A program made the position numbers and the translations under genes. Positions 44,280 to 52,840 of a stretch of 53,722 nt of DNA are shown here, piece after piece. The DNA comes from Bacillota bacterium (GTDB lineage Bacteria; Bacillota_I; Bacilli_A; ML615J-28; CAG-698). The notes under the pieces were generated by a model. It was not told where the DNA came from, searched no databases, and was given only the letters and a program-made list of their open reading frames with translations. The first letter of the stretch is position 1. Each line of letters starts with the position of its first letter. Location: positions 1-53,722 of the forward strand of contig JAEYQM010000070.1 of assembly GCA_023410025.1 (NCBI GenBank), given 5' to 3'.

Positions 44280-45486
44280 CTAAATATATATGTTTTTTTC
44301 TTTCTAATAACATAACAATTACAATCAATAATGCACCCAAAATAAAGAATACTGCACTTGAATCAAATAATACAATTGGTTTTATATCATATAAGAATCC
44401 CCCTAGAATTGGCCCTATTACGTTGCCAATTGATAAGAATGATTGACGAATTCCCATGATTGTTCCTATTGAATCATTATCTGCTCCATTACTAATGTAG
44501 TTTTGTTCCATTGGTAAATAGATTGATTTTAATACGATGTAAACATTATAAACTGTATAGATTACTAATATAAATTTATTTGCTTTTGCTCTAAATACAA
44601 ATAAAACAATGATTGCTGATAAAATTTGTAAGATTGCAATAAATGGCAATCTTTTCTTGATTTTTGTCATGAAAGGAACTATAAATAGTGAAGTTAATAC
44701 GGCAACTATTCCGGTTACTAATACGAAGGTTCCAAGTTTTGTTGAATTGTGACCTAGATCGTTAAAGTAAACATCTAGATATTTACTTAAGTTAGTGCTA
44801 GCAATTGTAATAAATGTTAGAGAAATTAAAAAAACTAATAAACTTGGATGAATTGATTTAATCTTTCCTAAACTAGCAAATGGATTCTTCCTTTTAACAA
44901 TTTTTGAATCAGTATTATAATCAGCAATAAAGAAATAAGATAATATGCCTAAACCAATACATGTGAAAGATTGAAATAAAAAGACATTTTCATGACTATT
45001 TGTTTTGATAAGATTATTAAAGAATGCACTATCACCTAATAATCCACCAAGTTGATAACCAACTGAAATTCCAAGTGTAGAAAAAGCTGCAAGATATGCT
45101 AAATACTTTGCTCGATTTTCCTTGGCATGGCCAATACATAGTGAAACAAATAATGTCATTGGTGCTGCAATTCCAAATCCACCTGTAAGTCTAAATAGTA
45201 TCATAATATATTGATTATGAGAAAATCCAAAACCAATTTGGCTTAATCCGTATATTGTTAATCCTAATAATATTAATTTCCCATTCTTTCTGGTATCCCC
45301 TAATGAACCCCAGAATAAGGCACCAATCATCATACCTAAACTCATACTCGCATAGTAAAAACCAAACATGAATTTTGGAATTTCTAGAAATCCTAAAAAC
45401 GATGGTGTAACTGGATGTCCTAAATTATTAAATACATTTTGGAGAAAAGAAAATAGGATAATAATTATAATATATTTCTTTTTCAT
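44272..45486 (-). CDS. MFS transporter
   Basis: 404 aa with about 12 transmembrane helices of the major facilitator superfamily. The cytoplasmic loop after helix 2 reads GSLGDTRKNGK, a form of motif A, and helix 4-5 has the FRLTGGFGIAAP motif. The second half begins after RKNPFASLGKIK at about 200 and has GTIMGIRQSFLSIGNVIGPILGG. The branch looks drug-efflux-like, but the substrate cannot be inferred. It lies 54 bases after the quinone-response operon and has its own extended -10, so it may be separately regulated. Confidence 0.9.
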   Translation of the reverse strand: MKKKYIIIIILFSFLQNVFNNLGHPVTPSFLGFLEIPKFMFGFYYASMSLGMMIGALFWGSLGDTRKNGKLILLGLTIYGLSQIGFGFSHNQYIMILFRLTGGFGIAAPMTLFVSLCIGHAKENRAKYLAYLAAFSTLGISVGYQLGGLLGDSAFFNNLIKTNSHENVFLFQSFTCIGLGILSYFFIADYNTDSKIVKRKNPFASLGKIKSIHPSLLVFLISLTFITIASTNLSKYLDVYFNDLGHNSTKLGTFVLVTGIVAVLTSLFIVPFMTKIKKRLPFIAILQILSAIIVLFVFRAKANKFILVIYTVYNVYIVLKSIYLPMEQNYISNGADNDSIGTIMGIRQSFLSIGNVIGPILGGFLYDIKPIVLFDSSAVFFILGALLIVIVMLLERKKHIYLEK

Positions 45487-45506
45487 AAATATCCTCGCAT
45501 AAAATA

Positions 45507-45515
45507 ATTATACCA
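45507..45515 (-). promoter_or_regulatory. Extended -10 of the MFS gene
   Basis: TGGTATAAT on the minus strand, 21 bases before the start codon; weak -35. Confidence 0.55.
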
Positions 45516-45540
45516 CAACATTTATAAAAGAGTAATTATT

Positions 45541-46134
45541 TTATTTGCTTAGCCAATTTTTTACTTTTATTATTTCAGTTTCTGTTATTCTATGACCATG
45601 ATCAGTATATACTAGTTCTACATTTGCGTTCATCATTTTTAAATTGTTAACTAAAGTCTCAGCATTTTCTGGGTTAATTATTGGATCATTTTTACCAATA
45701 CTAATAAATACATTTACATTACTTAAATCTTTAACATTCTCACTTGTATTAACATTTGCAGGGTGAAGTAAAATAGCCTTATTTATTGAGTTGGGAATAT
45801 TTAAAATAAGACTAGCAAGCATATTAGCTCCATTTGAATAACCTAATCCAATTAATTTATTTTTATTAAAATTATATTTTTCTGATAAATCTGTTAAAAA
45901 TTCAACTAAACTATTTGTACGTATTATTAAATCATTATAATCAAATTCACCATTAGAAAATCTCTTAAAAAAACGATTCATACCATTTTCTTTCACATCG
46001 CCTCTAAGAGCTAAAATATTACTATCTTCATCGATAAATTTTGCAACATCCAACAAATCAAGCATATCGCCACCAGTACCATGTAATAATACTAAAGTGG
46101 TATCTTTACTACCTTTAAAAAAACGATAATCCAT
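45541..46134 (-). CDS. MhqD-like alpha/beta hydrolase (carboxylesterase)
   Basis: 197-aa alpha/beta hydrolase: oxyanion region LLHGTGGD (17-24), nucleophile Ser in GLGYSNGANM, acid Asp in GKNDPII and catalytic His in DHGHRIT. This matches the phospholipase/carboxylesterase branch that includes Bacillus MhqD and YpfH. It closes an operon with an extradiol-dioxygenase-like protein, a MarR regulator and a flavin reductase, overlapping the last by one base, so a role in quinone or aromatic electrophile resistance is the best inference. Confidence 0.88.
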   Translation of the reverse strand: MDYRFFKGSKDTTLVLLHGTGGDMLDLLDVAKFIDEDSNILALRGDVKENGMNRFFKRFSNGEFDYNDLIIRTNSLVEFLTDLSEKYNFNKNKLIGLGYSNGANMLASLILNIPNSINKAILLHPANVNTSENVKDLSNVNVFISIGKNDPIINPENAETLVNNLKMMNANVELVYTDHGHRITETEIIKVKNWLSK

Positions 46135-46727
46135 TATTTTCGCCTTTCCATTTCGATAACTTCACCTAATTTACTATACTTTGATCCTGATAGTCTGCTT
46201 ACAACATCAAGTTTTTCAAAATCTATTTTTGAATCGATATAGACATTTTCATCTAAATGATAATAAACTACTCTTCCAACAAATAGATCAGTATTTGGAA
46301 GTTCAATATATTTTTCTAAAACACATTCTAGTCTTACTTTTGATTCCTTAATACCTGGAACCTTGACTTTAGTACTTTTCACTAAAGTTAATTCATATTT
46401 AGATATTTCACTTTCTTTATGAGGTAAACTTTCTGATGTTTTATTGATTTTTTCTAAATTATCACCATCAACTATATGTATGACAAATTCTTCACTTTCT
46501 AATATGTTTAAAGCTGTATCTTTTGTTTTTTTGTTTACTCTATTTACTGAAAACATAACTAGTGGTGGATCAGATGATGCAATATTAAAATAACTAAATG
46601 GAGCACCATTAATTACTTTATTATCAAAGGATGTGGTAATAAAGGCAATGGGCCTAGGAATAATTGTACCATTTAAGATTTTCTTATTATCAACTAAACT
46701 TATTTTTTCGGGATTTAAACTAATCAT
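46134..46727 (-). CDS. Flavin reductase-like FMN-binding protein
   Basis: 197-aa split-barrel flavoprotein of the flavin reductase-like family: TIIPRPIAFITTSF near the start, NGAPFSYFNIASSDPPLVMFSV, KDTALNILESEEFVIHIVD, and LPNTDLFVGRVVYYHLDE. It would reduce or bind FMN. In this operon it may supply reduced flavin or reduce quinones directly. AAAGGAG precedes the ATG; one base lies between the MarR stop and its start. Confidence 0.9.
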   Translation of the reverse strand: MISLNPEKISLVDNKKILNGTIIPRPIAFITTSFDNKVINGAPFSYFNIASSDPPLVMFSVNRVNKKTKDTALNILESEEFVIHIVDGDNLEKINKTSESLPHKESEISKYELTLVKSTKVKVPGIKESKVRLECVLEKYIELPNTDLFVGRVVYYHLDENVYIDSKIDFEKLDVVSRLSGSKYSKLGEVIEMERRK

Positions 46728-46728
46728 T

Positions 46729-47169
46729 TTAACTCTCCTTTTCTATTATATTCTTACAATTATAACCCACTTTTTTAAGTAAGGTATTTAAAGTTTCAAT
46801 TTCTTCATCGCTTAATACAGAAAATATTTCATTTATTTTTAATTCATGTTTTGGAAATATTTCATCAAATAATTTTTTACCTTTATCAGTTAACTCAATT
46901 AAGGTACTTCTTTTATCATCATCATTAACTTTTCGTTGTACTAAATCTTTAGATTCTAATTTATCGATAACATAAGTCATACTACTGTTAGGCATTAGTA
47001 GTTTATCGCATATTTGAATTATTTGTTGTTCATTTTTATGATATAAGTATTCTAGGACTCCAAACTCTGCAGGGTTAAGTTTATAACAAGAAATATCTTT
47101 TTTTAATACTTCTTGCAATGTATTACTGGCTCTTATCATAATACTTACTGATTTTAATGTTTTATTCAT
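46729..47169 (-). CDS. MarR-family transcriptional regulator, MhqR-like
   Basis: 146-aa winged-helix repressor: helices around AEFGVLEYLYHKN, the recognition helix MPNSSMTYVIDKLESKDLVQRK and the wing DDKRSTLIELTDKGKKLF; the N- and C-terminal helices dimerise. Located second in the operon, between the dioxygenase-like gene (two bases upstream) and the flavin reductase. The TTCGAATTCGAA palindrome upstream of the operon resembles the Bacillus MhqR box, so autorepression released by quinones is predicted. Only a few Cys residues are present (two), consistent with either thiol-based or ligand sensing. Confidence 0.92.
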   Translation of the reverse strand: MNKTLKSVSIMIRASNTLQEVLKKDISCYKLNPAEFGVLEYLYHKNEQQIIQICDKLLMPNSSMTYVIDKLESKDLVQRKVNDDDKRSTLIELTDKGKKLFDEIFPKHELKINEIFSVLSDEEIETLNTLLKKVGYNCKNIIEKES

Positions 47170-47171
47170 AA

Positions 47172-48158
47172 TTAAAGATATTCCTTTTCAAATATTTTAT
47201 CACTGCGTTTTGTATCAATATGTCTTACTAGTTTAGTAATTTCTGATTTTTGACTTCTAAATTTTGGTGGAAGTGCTAGAGTTTCTCCTAAATGTTCATA
47301 ATCTTCCTCATCATCAATAAATCCTGGTCCATCAGTTGCAAATTCAAATAAGATACCTGGATACATTCTTGAATATAAACTCTTAAAATAAAAACGATCA
47401 ACAAATCCTGAATTTGGGAATTGTAATTCTTTTAAATATTTAATCCAATCTCTTAAGACTTCTTCATTTTTTACTCTAAAAGCTACGTGATGGACTGTTC
47501 CATATCCTTGTTGCGCGTTATTTAACTCCTTATTTACATCAACAATTACACTTGCACCATTTCCACCTTCACCCATTTCATATAGGATTAAGTTTTCAGA
47601 TTGATTAGTTTTTTTCATAAATAAGGCTTTTTCTAAAACTACTGACATATATCTTTCATCGGATACCCTTAAAAATATTGGACCTAATCCATTAATAGCA
47701 AATTCATTTGGGATTGGCCCTTTTATCCAAGCCGTTCCTGCTTTAACACCAGAATTAAAAGTATCAGAAAACAAGGCATATTGCTGTTCATCAAAATCCT
47801 CAAAAAATATTACTTTCTTACCAAATAACTCTTTAATCTCTTCATGTTTAACATTATATTTAACAAATCTTTTCTTATAATATAATAATGCTTCATCACT
47901 TGGAACTCTAAATGAAGTACGAGAAATTTCATTTGTTCCTTCTACTTTTTTTCTAATTCCAGCAAAATCAAAAAATGTCATATCTGTTCCTGGTGTTCCT
48001 GAATCATCGGCAAAGAATAAATGATATGTATTAATATCATCCTGGTTGACCGTTTTCTTTACAAGTCTTAATCCTAATATGTTAGTAAAGAAATTATATA
48101 TTTTTTCAGCACTACTTGTTATGGCTGTTACATGGTGAATCCCTAATAATTTTTCCAT
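47172..48158 (-). CDS. VOC-family ring-cleaving dioxygenase-like protein, MhqO/MhqA type
   Basis: 328 aa with two glyoxalase/VOC modules (~5-145 and ~155-300). Metal ligands: His in LGIHHVTA (9 or 10), His in GTVHHVAFRV, Glu in LFEFATDGPGF. The set matches Bacillus MhqO/MhqE/MhqA, hydroquinone-specific dioxygenases of the MhqR regulon. First gene of the operon; GGAGAT precedes the ATG. In this context it probably opens hydroquinones or related aromatics. Confidence 0.9.
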   Translation of the reverse strand: MEKLLGIHHVTAITSSAEKIYNFFTNILGLRLVKKTVNQDDINTYHLFFADDSGTPGTDMTFFDFAGIRKKVEGTNEISRTSFRVPSDEALLYYKKRFVKYNVKHEEIKELFGKKVIFFEDFDEQQYALFSDTFNSGVKAGTAWIKGPIPNEFAINGLGPIFLRVSDERYMSVVLEKALFMKKTNQSENLILYEMGEGGNGASVIVDVNKELNNAQQGYGTVHHVAFRVKNEEVLRDWIKYLKELQFPNSGFVDRFYFKSLYSRMYPGILFEFATDGPGFIDDEEDYEHLGETLALPPKFRSQKSEITKLVRHIDTKRSDKIFEKEYL

Positions 48159-48224
48159 TTTTATCTCCTTTAATTATTTATTTCTTATATTATTATTATA
48201 GCAATTAATTAAAATTATATCTAA

Positions 48225-48252
48225 TTATTTGCTTCGAATTCGAAATAAATAA
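48225..48252. promoter_or_regulatory. Palindromic operator, MhqR-box-like
   Basis: Core ttcgaattcgaa (48233-48244) with matching outer arms TTATTT / AAATAA. The core TCGAATTCGA is that of the Bacillus MhqR site. It is 67-94 bases upstream of the dioxygenase start. Confidence 0.65.
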
Positions 48253-48254
48253 AA

Positions 48255-48284
48255 ACATAAAAAAAGAGGTCATAGACCTCTTAT
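48255..48284 (-). terminator. Terminator of the flotillin gene
   Basis: Stem aagaggtc-ata-gacctctt with a T-rich run on the minus strand, five bases after the stop. Confidence 0.9.
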
Positions 48285-48288
48285 GAAA

Positions 48289-49695
48289 CTATTCTTCTTT
48301 TGAATCTTTTCCTAAAGCTTTAGCTCCAAATGCACCAGCTAAAACACTAGCAAGATCAAGTCCTGTAGATTCTTTAACACCTTCAAGAACTTTAGTACTT
48401 GTATTGATAATGTCACCAATTAATTTAGTTTGGTTTCCATCACCGTACATTGTAATCTTATCTACTTTAGTTAATGGTTCACTAGCTGCAGCAACAATCT
48501 TTGGTAATACTTCTGAATTTAATACTAATTCTAATACGGCAGCACTTTCCATTTTCTTCATGGCATCAGCTTTCTTAGAAATTGCTTCTGCTTCAGCAAT
48601 ACCCACTGCTTGAATACCAATCGCTTTTTGTTCTTGAGAGAATCTTTCTGCTTCAGCTTCAAGTTTTATAGCTTGAGCTCTTCTTTCTTGTTCAGCAAGT
48701 GAAGCCTCAGCTTCTTTAATTCTGATATATAATTCAGCATCCGCTCTTTGTTGACGAGCATATCTTTCAGCTTCAGCAGCCTTCTTAATCTTAGCTTCAA
48801 GTGTTTTTTCTTCGATTTCAACTTCTTTTCCACGAAGTTCAATTTCTTTTTCTCTTAAAGCAATTTGCGCTTCTTGCTTAGCAATGTTGATATTTCTATC
48901 TTCAGCAGCAGCTTGAATTTTATATGAAGCATCCGCAATAGCCTTTGCAACATCTGCTTCTTGTTTTAATTTTGCTTGACGAATAACTAAATCATGATTA
49001 TCTGCTTCCATTTGTAAAGCTGATTTAACTCTTGCCTCATTGGAAATCTCTTTTGCTTTAGCTGTTGCTACTTCAACTTCTTTTTCGCTGACAGCTCTAG
49101 CAATTGATGCATCTTTTCTGATTTGAGCAATATTGTCAACCCCTAGGTCATCAATTACGCCATTTTTGTCTGTAAAGTTTTGAATTGTAATATTTACAAT
49201 ATCAAGGCCCATTTTCTTCATGTCTTGTAATGCAGAAAGTTTAACTTGTTCTGCAAACTTATCACGGTTTTGAACTAATTCACGTAATTTCATTTGACCA
49301 ATGATTTCACGCATATTACCTTCAAGAACTTCTTTCGCAATTTGTTTCACATCTTCTAACGATCTTGTAAGAAAAATTTCGCCGGCAAGACGTAATGAAT
49401 CAGTGTCTGACTGAATTTTGATATTGGCAACCCCATCTACGAATATATTGATAAATTCATTAGTTGGAACTGCAGAGCTTGTGCGAATATCTACTTGAAT
49501 TAAGTCAAGTGGTAAAACGTCAATCCTTTCAAAGAAAGGTATTCTAAGAGTTGCTTTACCAGTAACGATTCTTGATCCTTTTGGACCAGTAATGATAAAT
49601 GCACGGTCAGGTCTTACTTTCACATAAGATGCTGCAAATAAAACAATTAGTAATATTACTCCTATTACTATTAAAATAATTCCTGTTGTACCCAT
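48289..49695 (-). CDS. floT: Flotillin-like SPFH/band 7 protein
   Basis: 468 aa. An N-terminal membrane segment (GIILIVIGVILLIVLFAASYV), the SPFH domain (~25-200), a long Ala/Glu/Lys-rich coiled coil (~200-380, the flotillin repeats) and a C-terminal stretch ending LAGAFGAKALGKDSKEE. It would form oligomeric membrane scaffolds as Bacillus FloT does. The usual partner NfeD (yuaF) is absent; the neighbour on plus is a small unrelated membrane protein. AGGAGG precedes the ATG. Confidence 0.93.
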   Translation of the reverse strand: MGTTGIILIVIGVILLIVLFAASYVKVRPDRAFIITGPKGSRIVTGKATLRIPFFERIDVLPLDLIQVDIRTSSAVPTNEFINIFVDGVANIKIQSDTDSLRLAGEIFLTRSLEDVKQIAKEVLEGNMREIIGQMKLRELVQNRDKFAEQVKLSALQDMKKMGLDIVNITIQNFTDKNGVIDDLGVDNIAQIRKDASIARAVSEKEVEVATAKAKEISNEARVKSALQMEADNHDLVIRQAKLKQEADVAKAIADASYKIQAAAEDRNINIAKQEAQIALREKEIELRGKEVEIEEKTLEAKIKKAAEAERYARQQRADAELYIRIKEAEASLAEQERRAQAIKLEAEAERFSQEQKAIGIQAVGIAEAEAISKKADAMKKMESAAVLELVLNSEVLPKIVAAASEPLTKVDKITMYGDGNQTKLIGDIINTSTKVLEGVKESTGLDLASVLAGAFGAKALGKDSKEE

Positions 49696-49722
49696 ATTCT
49701 ATTCCTCCTTTATACAAGGTAA

Positions 49723-49751
49723 TTATATAACAATAATTTAAAAAATACAAC
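49723..49751 (-). promoter_or_regulatory. Promoter of the flotillin gene
   Basis: TTGTAT, 17-base spacer, TATAAT on the minus strand. Confidence 0.7.
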
Positions 49752-49817
49752 AATAAATTTATTTATTTTTTATTATATTTATATATTTTCAAATACTAAA
49801 AATAGGAGGCTTTTCTT

Positions 49818-50336
49818 ATGAAAAAAATACATAGGTTATTACCAGTTTTAATATTTATTTCTTCTTTTATTATTCTATTTATGATGTTTTTACCTGCTTT
49901 AAAAAATGAAAGTGAAAATATAATGAATGGAACAAAAGCTGTATTTGGAGGCAAGATTACTCAAGTTGGCGAATTCTTATCAGCTGATGTAAAGTTTAGT
50001 TTTATAAATTTATTAGCATATACACTTCCTGCTATATTATCTATACTATTTACATTTACAGCTCTAAGATATTTAAGAACAACTAACAAAAAGTTATTTT
50101 TAAATATTTTACTATTTTTTTCCTTTGTTCTAAGTATCTTCTTATTTAATAATTTAAATAGAAATACAGTTGGAGTTACAACAATCCTAGGAGTATATAA
50201 GGACTTCAATTATGAATCTTCCTATTTAGGAGCTGGAGCAATGATTGCCATGATTACTTCTATTATAGGAGCAATATTAACAGCTTTATATTTTATAATT
50301 GATATAGGTTTACCAAGAAAAATTAAGAGAAGATAA
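49818..50336 (+). CDS. Hypothetical membrane protein with four transmembrane helices
   Basis: 172 aa on the plus strand, family not recognised. Four hydrophobic segments at about 8-27, 61-82, 95-112 and 137-160, with a basic end (GLPRKIKRR). The loop between the first two is polar with Gly/Asn. TAGGAGG lies eight bases before the ATG. Divergent from flotillin with a shared 122-base spacer; a functional link is possible but not shown. Confidence 0.8.
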   Translation: MKKIHRLLPVLIFISSFIILFMMFLPALKNESENIMNGTKAVFGGKITQVGEFLSADVKFSFINLLAYTLPAILSILFTFTALRYLRTTNKKLFLNILLFFSFVLSIFLFNNLNRNTVGVTTILGVYKDFNYESSYLGAGAMIAMITSIIGAILTALYFIIDIGLPRKIKRR

Positions 50337-50341
50337 TAAAA

Positions 50342-50379
50342 ACCCTTAATATGATATATTACATAATCATATTAAGGGT
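50342..50379. terminator. Long hairpin after the membrane-protein gene
   Basis: Perfect 14-bp stem acccttaatatgat / atcatattaagggt with a 10-base loop. The T-run (TTTTT) is on the minus side, so it favours stopping leftward transcription; plus-strand termination is less sure. Confidence 0.65.
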
Positions 50380-50592
50380 ATAAAATTTAGTTTACATATT
50401 TTTTCATTAATCAACAAATTGTATATATGGTTTAAATATAAATTTACATTTAATTCATTTTATAAACTCAATATTACATGAAAATGCAATTTAATTGGTT
50501 ACAGTTACAAAATTGTAAACCAAAAATATTAATCTTCTTACTTCAAATATTATATCCATTCTGATGATTGAGTCAACTCTTTTAAATCATAA

Positions 50593-50754
50593 TCATTTTT
50601 CCCATTTTAAAATACTTAAATAATGAACACCTATTTTTTCCGCAAGTTCTCTTTGAGTGATGTACTTCCTATTTCTGTGATATTTAATTAAATCGGCAAC
50701 TGAGTGAATCCTGCTGTAATCATATATACCTCTTTTGTTGTGTATATGTGTCAC
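50593..50754 (-). CDS. Short helix-turn-helix protein or gene remnant
   Basis: A 53-codon frame with GTG start: RIHSVADLIKYHRNRKYITQRELAEKIGVHYLSILKWEK, where ITQRELAEKIGVHYLSILKWE is a XRE-type helix-turn-helix. There is no clear ribosome binding site, and a full XRE domain would need one to two more helices, so this is likely the end of a larger protein that has been lost. Confidence 0.4.
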   Translation of the reverse strand: MTHIHNKRGIYDYSRIHSVADLIKYHRNRKYITQRELAEKIGVHYLSILKWEK

Positions 50755-50779
50755 TTAAAAAAAGGTATAAGTCAAGTAA

Positions 50780-50814
50780 AATAAAAAAAGAAGATAGAAT
50801 TTATTCTACCTCCT
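50780..50814 (-). terminator. Terminator of the putative immunity gene
   Basis: Imperfect stem gaagatagaat / attctacctcc and a run of T on the minus strand. Confidence 0.75.
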
Positions 50815-50835
50815 ATAAACTATAGTTAATAATTT

Positions 50836-51429
50836 TTAATTAACTTTTAATATGAATTTTCCTATTAGTTTTTTATCTCTTTCACTAAATCCATCAATTT
50901 CCCAACTTTGTCTAATAACAACTAAGTTTTGATTTTTAGGAATATAGACTAATGAATAATTTTGATTTTTATCAGATATTTCAAAGATTGCATTATTATC
51001 GCAAAAAGCATATTCAAACTTAAATTTTTTTAATAATGAAACTACCAAATTATCTATATATTTTGTGCATTCTGAATAATTATTGTTAAAACAATTTAGC
51101 AATGATTCTTCATGAAAGTTTATTTGAATTGCATAGTTTTTTTCTATAATATTATTTGAAATCAATATTTGTGTTTTTTCATTTAAAATTTGTGTTTCAA
51201 ATTTAATAGTAAAATAATCTTTAACTATAAGTTCTTCTATACATTCATCAGTTAAATCTTTTGTTGAATATTCTTTGCTTTCATCGGTTTTATTACAATA
51301 ATTAGTAATAGTATATTCTTTAGAAACATATATTCTTGTTAATTCCATTAAAGCCTTTTTAATTGTTTCCTGCTTATCTTTTAAAAACACTATTCCAAGG
51401 CCTATATGGCTTCCCGTATATTCACTCAT
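50836..51429 (-). CDS. Putative immunity protein for the colicin D-type toxin tip
   Basis: 197 aa, no signal peptide or transmembrane segment, family not recognised. It has an acidic, Asn-rich alpha/beta composition: SHIGLGIVFLKDK, ECIEELIVKDYFTIKFE, KYIDNLVVSLLKKFKFEYAF, KNQNLVVIRQSWEIDGFS. It starts 12 bases after the stop codon of the broken colicin D-type cassette with a strong AGGAGG, the position of an immunity gene. Function is inferred from position. The intact frame beside a dead toxin suggests it is kept as protection against kin carrying the toxin. Confidence 0.6.
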   Translation of the reverse strand: MSEYTGSHIGLGIVFLKDKQETIKKALMELTRIYVSKEYTITNYCNKTDESKEYSTKDLTDECIEELIVKDYFTIKFETQILNEKTQILISNNIIEKNYAIQINFHEESLLNCFNNNYSECTKYIDNLVVSLLKKFKFEYAFCDNNAIFEISDKNQNYSLVYIPKNQNLVVIRQSWEIDGFSERDKKLIGKFILKVN

Positions 51430-51441
51430 TTTATTGCCTCC

Positions 51442-52095
51442 TTATGTTATTATACCATTAAAAGCTAACTGTCCTGGGGAAAGTTTCCATCCGGTCCAGA
51501 ATATATTTTCTGGCTTGAGATGAATACCAATACCAGTTACCGAATTATAATACAAATTAGTTGCTATGCCTCTATATTTAGATTCCATCATTACTGTAGC
51601 ACCATCATTAACATGGTTTACAATTGCTTTTTTAAACAGTTTTACATTAGATTTATTCCATGGCCCATCAAATCAAAAAGCCTTAGCATAATTAGCATAT
51701 TCATGTTGCTAGTTTTACGCTTCAAACTCAACACAAGTATTATGAACTAGAATTCCTTCTTTGATTACATAGTAATTGTGATAGTCTTCTACTTCGAAAT
51801 TATATGTTTCCATTGCTCATCTAACTCTTCAGTTGCTACACTTGTAATTATACCATTTTTTCCATTACTGAACAATACTTTATGGCCAACTTTCAATTTC
51901 CCTGCCTCAACCCATTGTCCAGTATGTTTGTTGATATCTCTACCTTGAAAGCTAACAACCGATGTGTTTTCTGCATTCAAAATATAAAACAGGTGTTCTG
52001 GATTACATGTAATAGTCTCCCCATTTACATCAACATAAACCCATTTTTATATTGTGTTTTTAAATAATCGAGTTACTTTGACGACATATTGAGGA
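51442..52095 (-). pseudogene. Displaced toxin cassette: HINT fragment plus colicin D-type nuclease tip
   Basis: The minus strand first repeats the middle of the HINT domain at 53277-53500: VTRLFKNT-stop-KWVYVDVNGETITC, PEHLFYILNAENT, HTGQWVEAGKLKVGHKVLF. After a frameshift near 51820 it goes on TYNFEVEDYHNYYV and EGILVHN, the HINT C-terminus. Next come stops at 51715, 51709 and 51673, then the tip: QHEYANYAKAF, FKKAIVNH, SKYRGIATNLYYNSVTG, TGWKLSPGQL. His in QHEYAN, YRG and TGWKL match the colicin D anticodon-nuclease domain (KHAxxF, YRG, SGWK). One frameshift and four stops make it inactive. It begins inside the HINT domain, so it arose by duplication or recombination. Confidence 0.78.
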
Positions 52096-52290
52096 CATAT
52101 TCAAGTACTATTGAATACGTATTAATGCAAAGTTGTAAAAAATTATTTATTACTGTAAATCATTAATAATGTGCTTTAAAATGTTTTTTCATTAAAGTTA
52201 ATTGTTTTTTAGAATTCTAAGTGCAAATTTATTATCAATTTTATAAACTTATTATCTAGTGTCACTATAAAAAAGTTATAAGCAAGTTAT
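52096..52290. other. Spacer between toxin cassettes
   Basis: AT-rich; no gene or promoter I can support. Confidence 0.5.
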
Positions 52291-52325
52291 AAAAAAGAAG
52301 TCGGTTTTTACTACCAACTTCTCTT
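52291..52325 (-). terminator. Terminator of the first putative immunity gene
   Basis: Stem gaagtcgg / ccaacttc (one G-T pair) with a T6 run on the minus strand. Confidence 0.8.
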
Positions 52326-52342
52326 TATTTTTTAAAAGAATG

Positions 52343-52840
52343 TTATTTTTCGAATCTAACTTTGTATGCAAAAGGATTTTGAGTGTTAATAATTTCAGTA
52401 AACTTACTTGAAAAATTTTCGACTTTGCAATCTATGCTTGTATAATTTTCTTCTAAAACATCATCATCAGAAAAATATAAATATAAATTGTTAATTAATT
52501 CTGATTTAAGCAATTCTGAAATAAAAGCTTGTAAATTTGATAATCTAACCATCAGTGAAGTAGGCTTTTCTTGATAATCGTCATCTAAAATATCTTCAGC
52601 ATTTCCATAAACATAACTGCCACTAATATCAAGCACCATTTCATGCATTTGTAGATCTCGCCAAAGAAATTTATATCCATAATCTCTCATATGTATTTGG
52701 ACAGCTAATTTTTTATTTATAGCATGTTTTAATATTTCAAAACAATAATCAGAAATTTTACTTAAGTCACTATTTTTGAAATTAGTTTCTAAGTTCACTT
52801 TGTCTTTATATTCAATTAATAAATTTAAACTTGCGCTCAT
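52343..52840 (-). CDS. Putative immunity protein of the HINT toxin
   Basis: 165 aa, soluble, family not recognised: SASLNLLIEYKDKVNLETNF, HAINKKLAVQIHMRDYGYKFLWRDL, MVLDISGSYVYGNAEDIL, LYLYFSDDDVLEEN. Its ATG overlaps the toxin stop codon as ATGA, a sign of translational coupling in toxin/immunity pairs. Acidic in its middle and C-terminal parts, as common for proteins that block basic nuclease tips. The role is inferred from position only. A terminator follows the stop. Confidence 0.62.
   Translation of the reverse strand: MSASLNLLIEYKDKVNLETNFKNSDLSKISDYCFEILKHAINKKLAVQIHMRDYGYKFLWRDLQMHEMVLDISGSYVYGNAEDILDDDYQEKPTSLMVRLSNLQAFISELLKSELINNLYLYFSDDDVLEENYTSIDCKVENFSSKFTEIINTQNPFAYKVRFEK

Noticed and set aside
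50593..50754. Possible UGA = Trp reassignment suggested by the TGA ending the HTH frame and the TGA in the colicin D-type tip
   Set aside because: All intact genes use TGG for Trp and contain no internal TGA; reading through the HTH stop gives no sensible continuation.
51520..51750. 76-codon plus-strand frame across the colicin D-type tip
   Set aside because: The minus strand explains the region as a toxin tip; the plus frame shows no family pattern or ribosome binding site.
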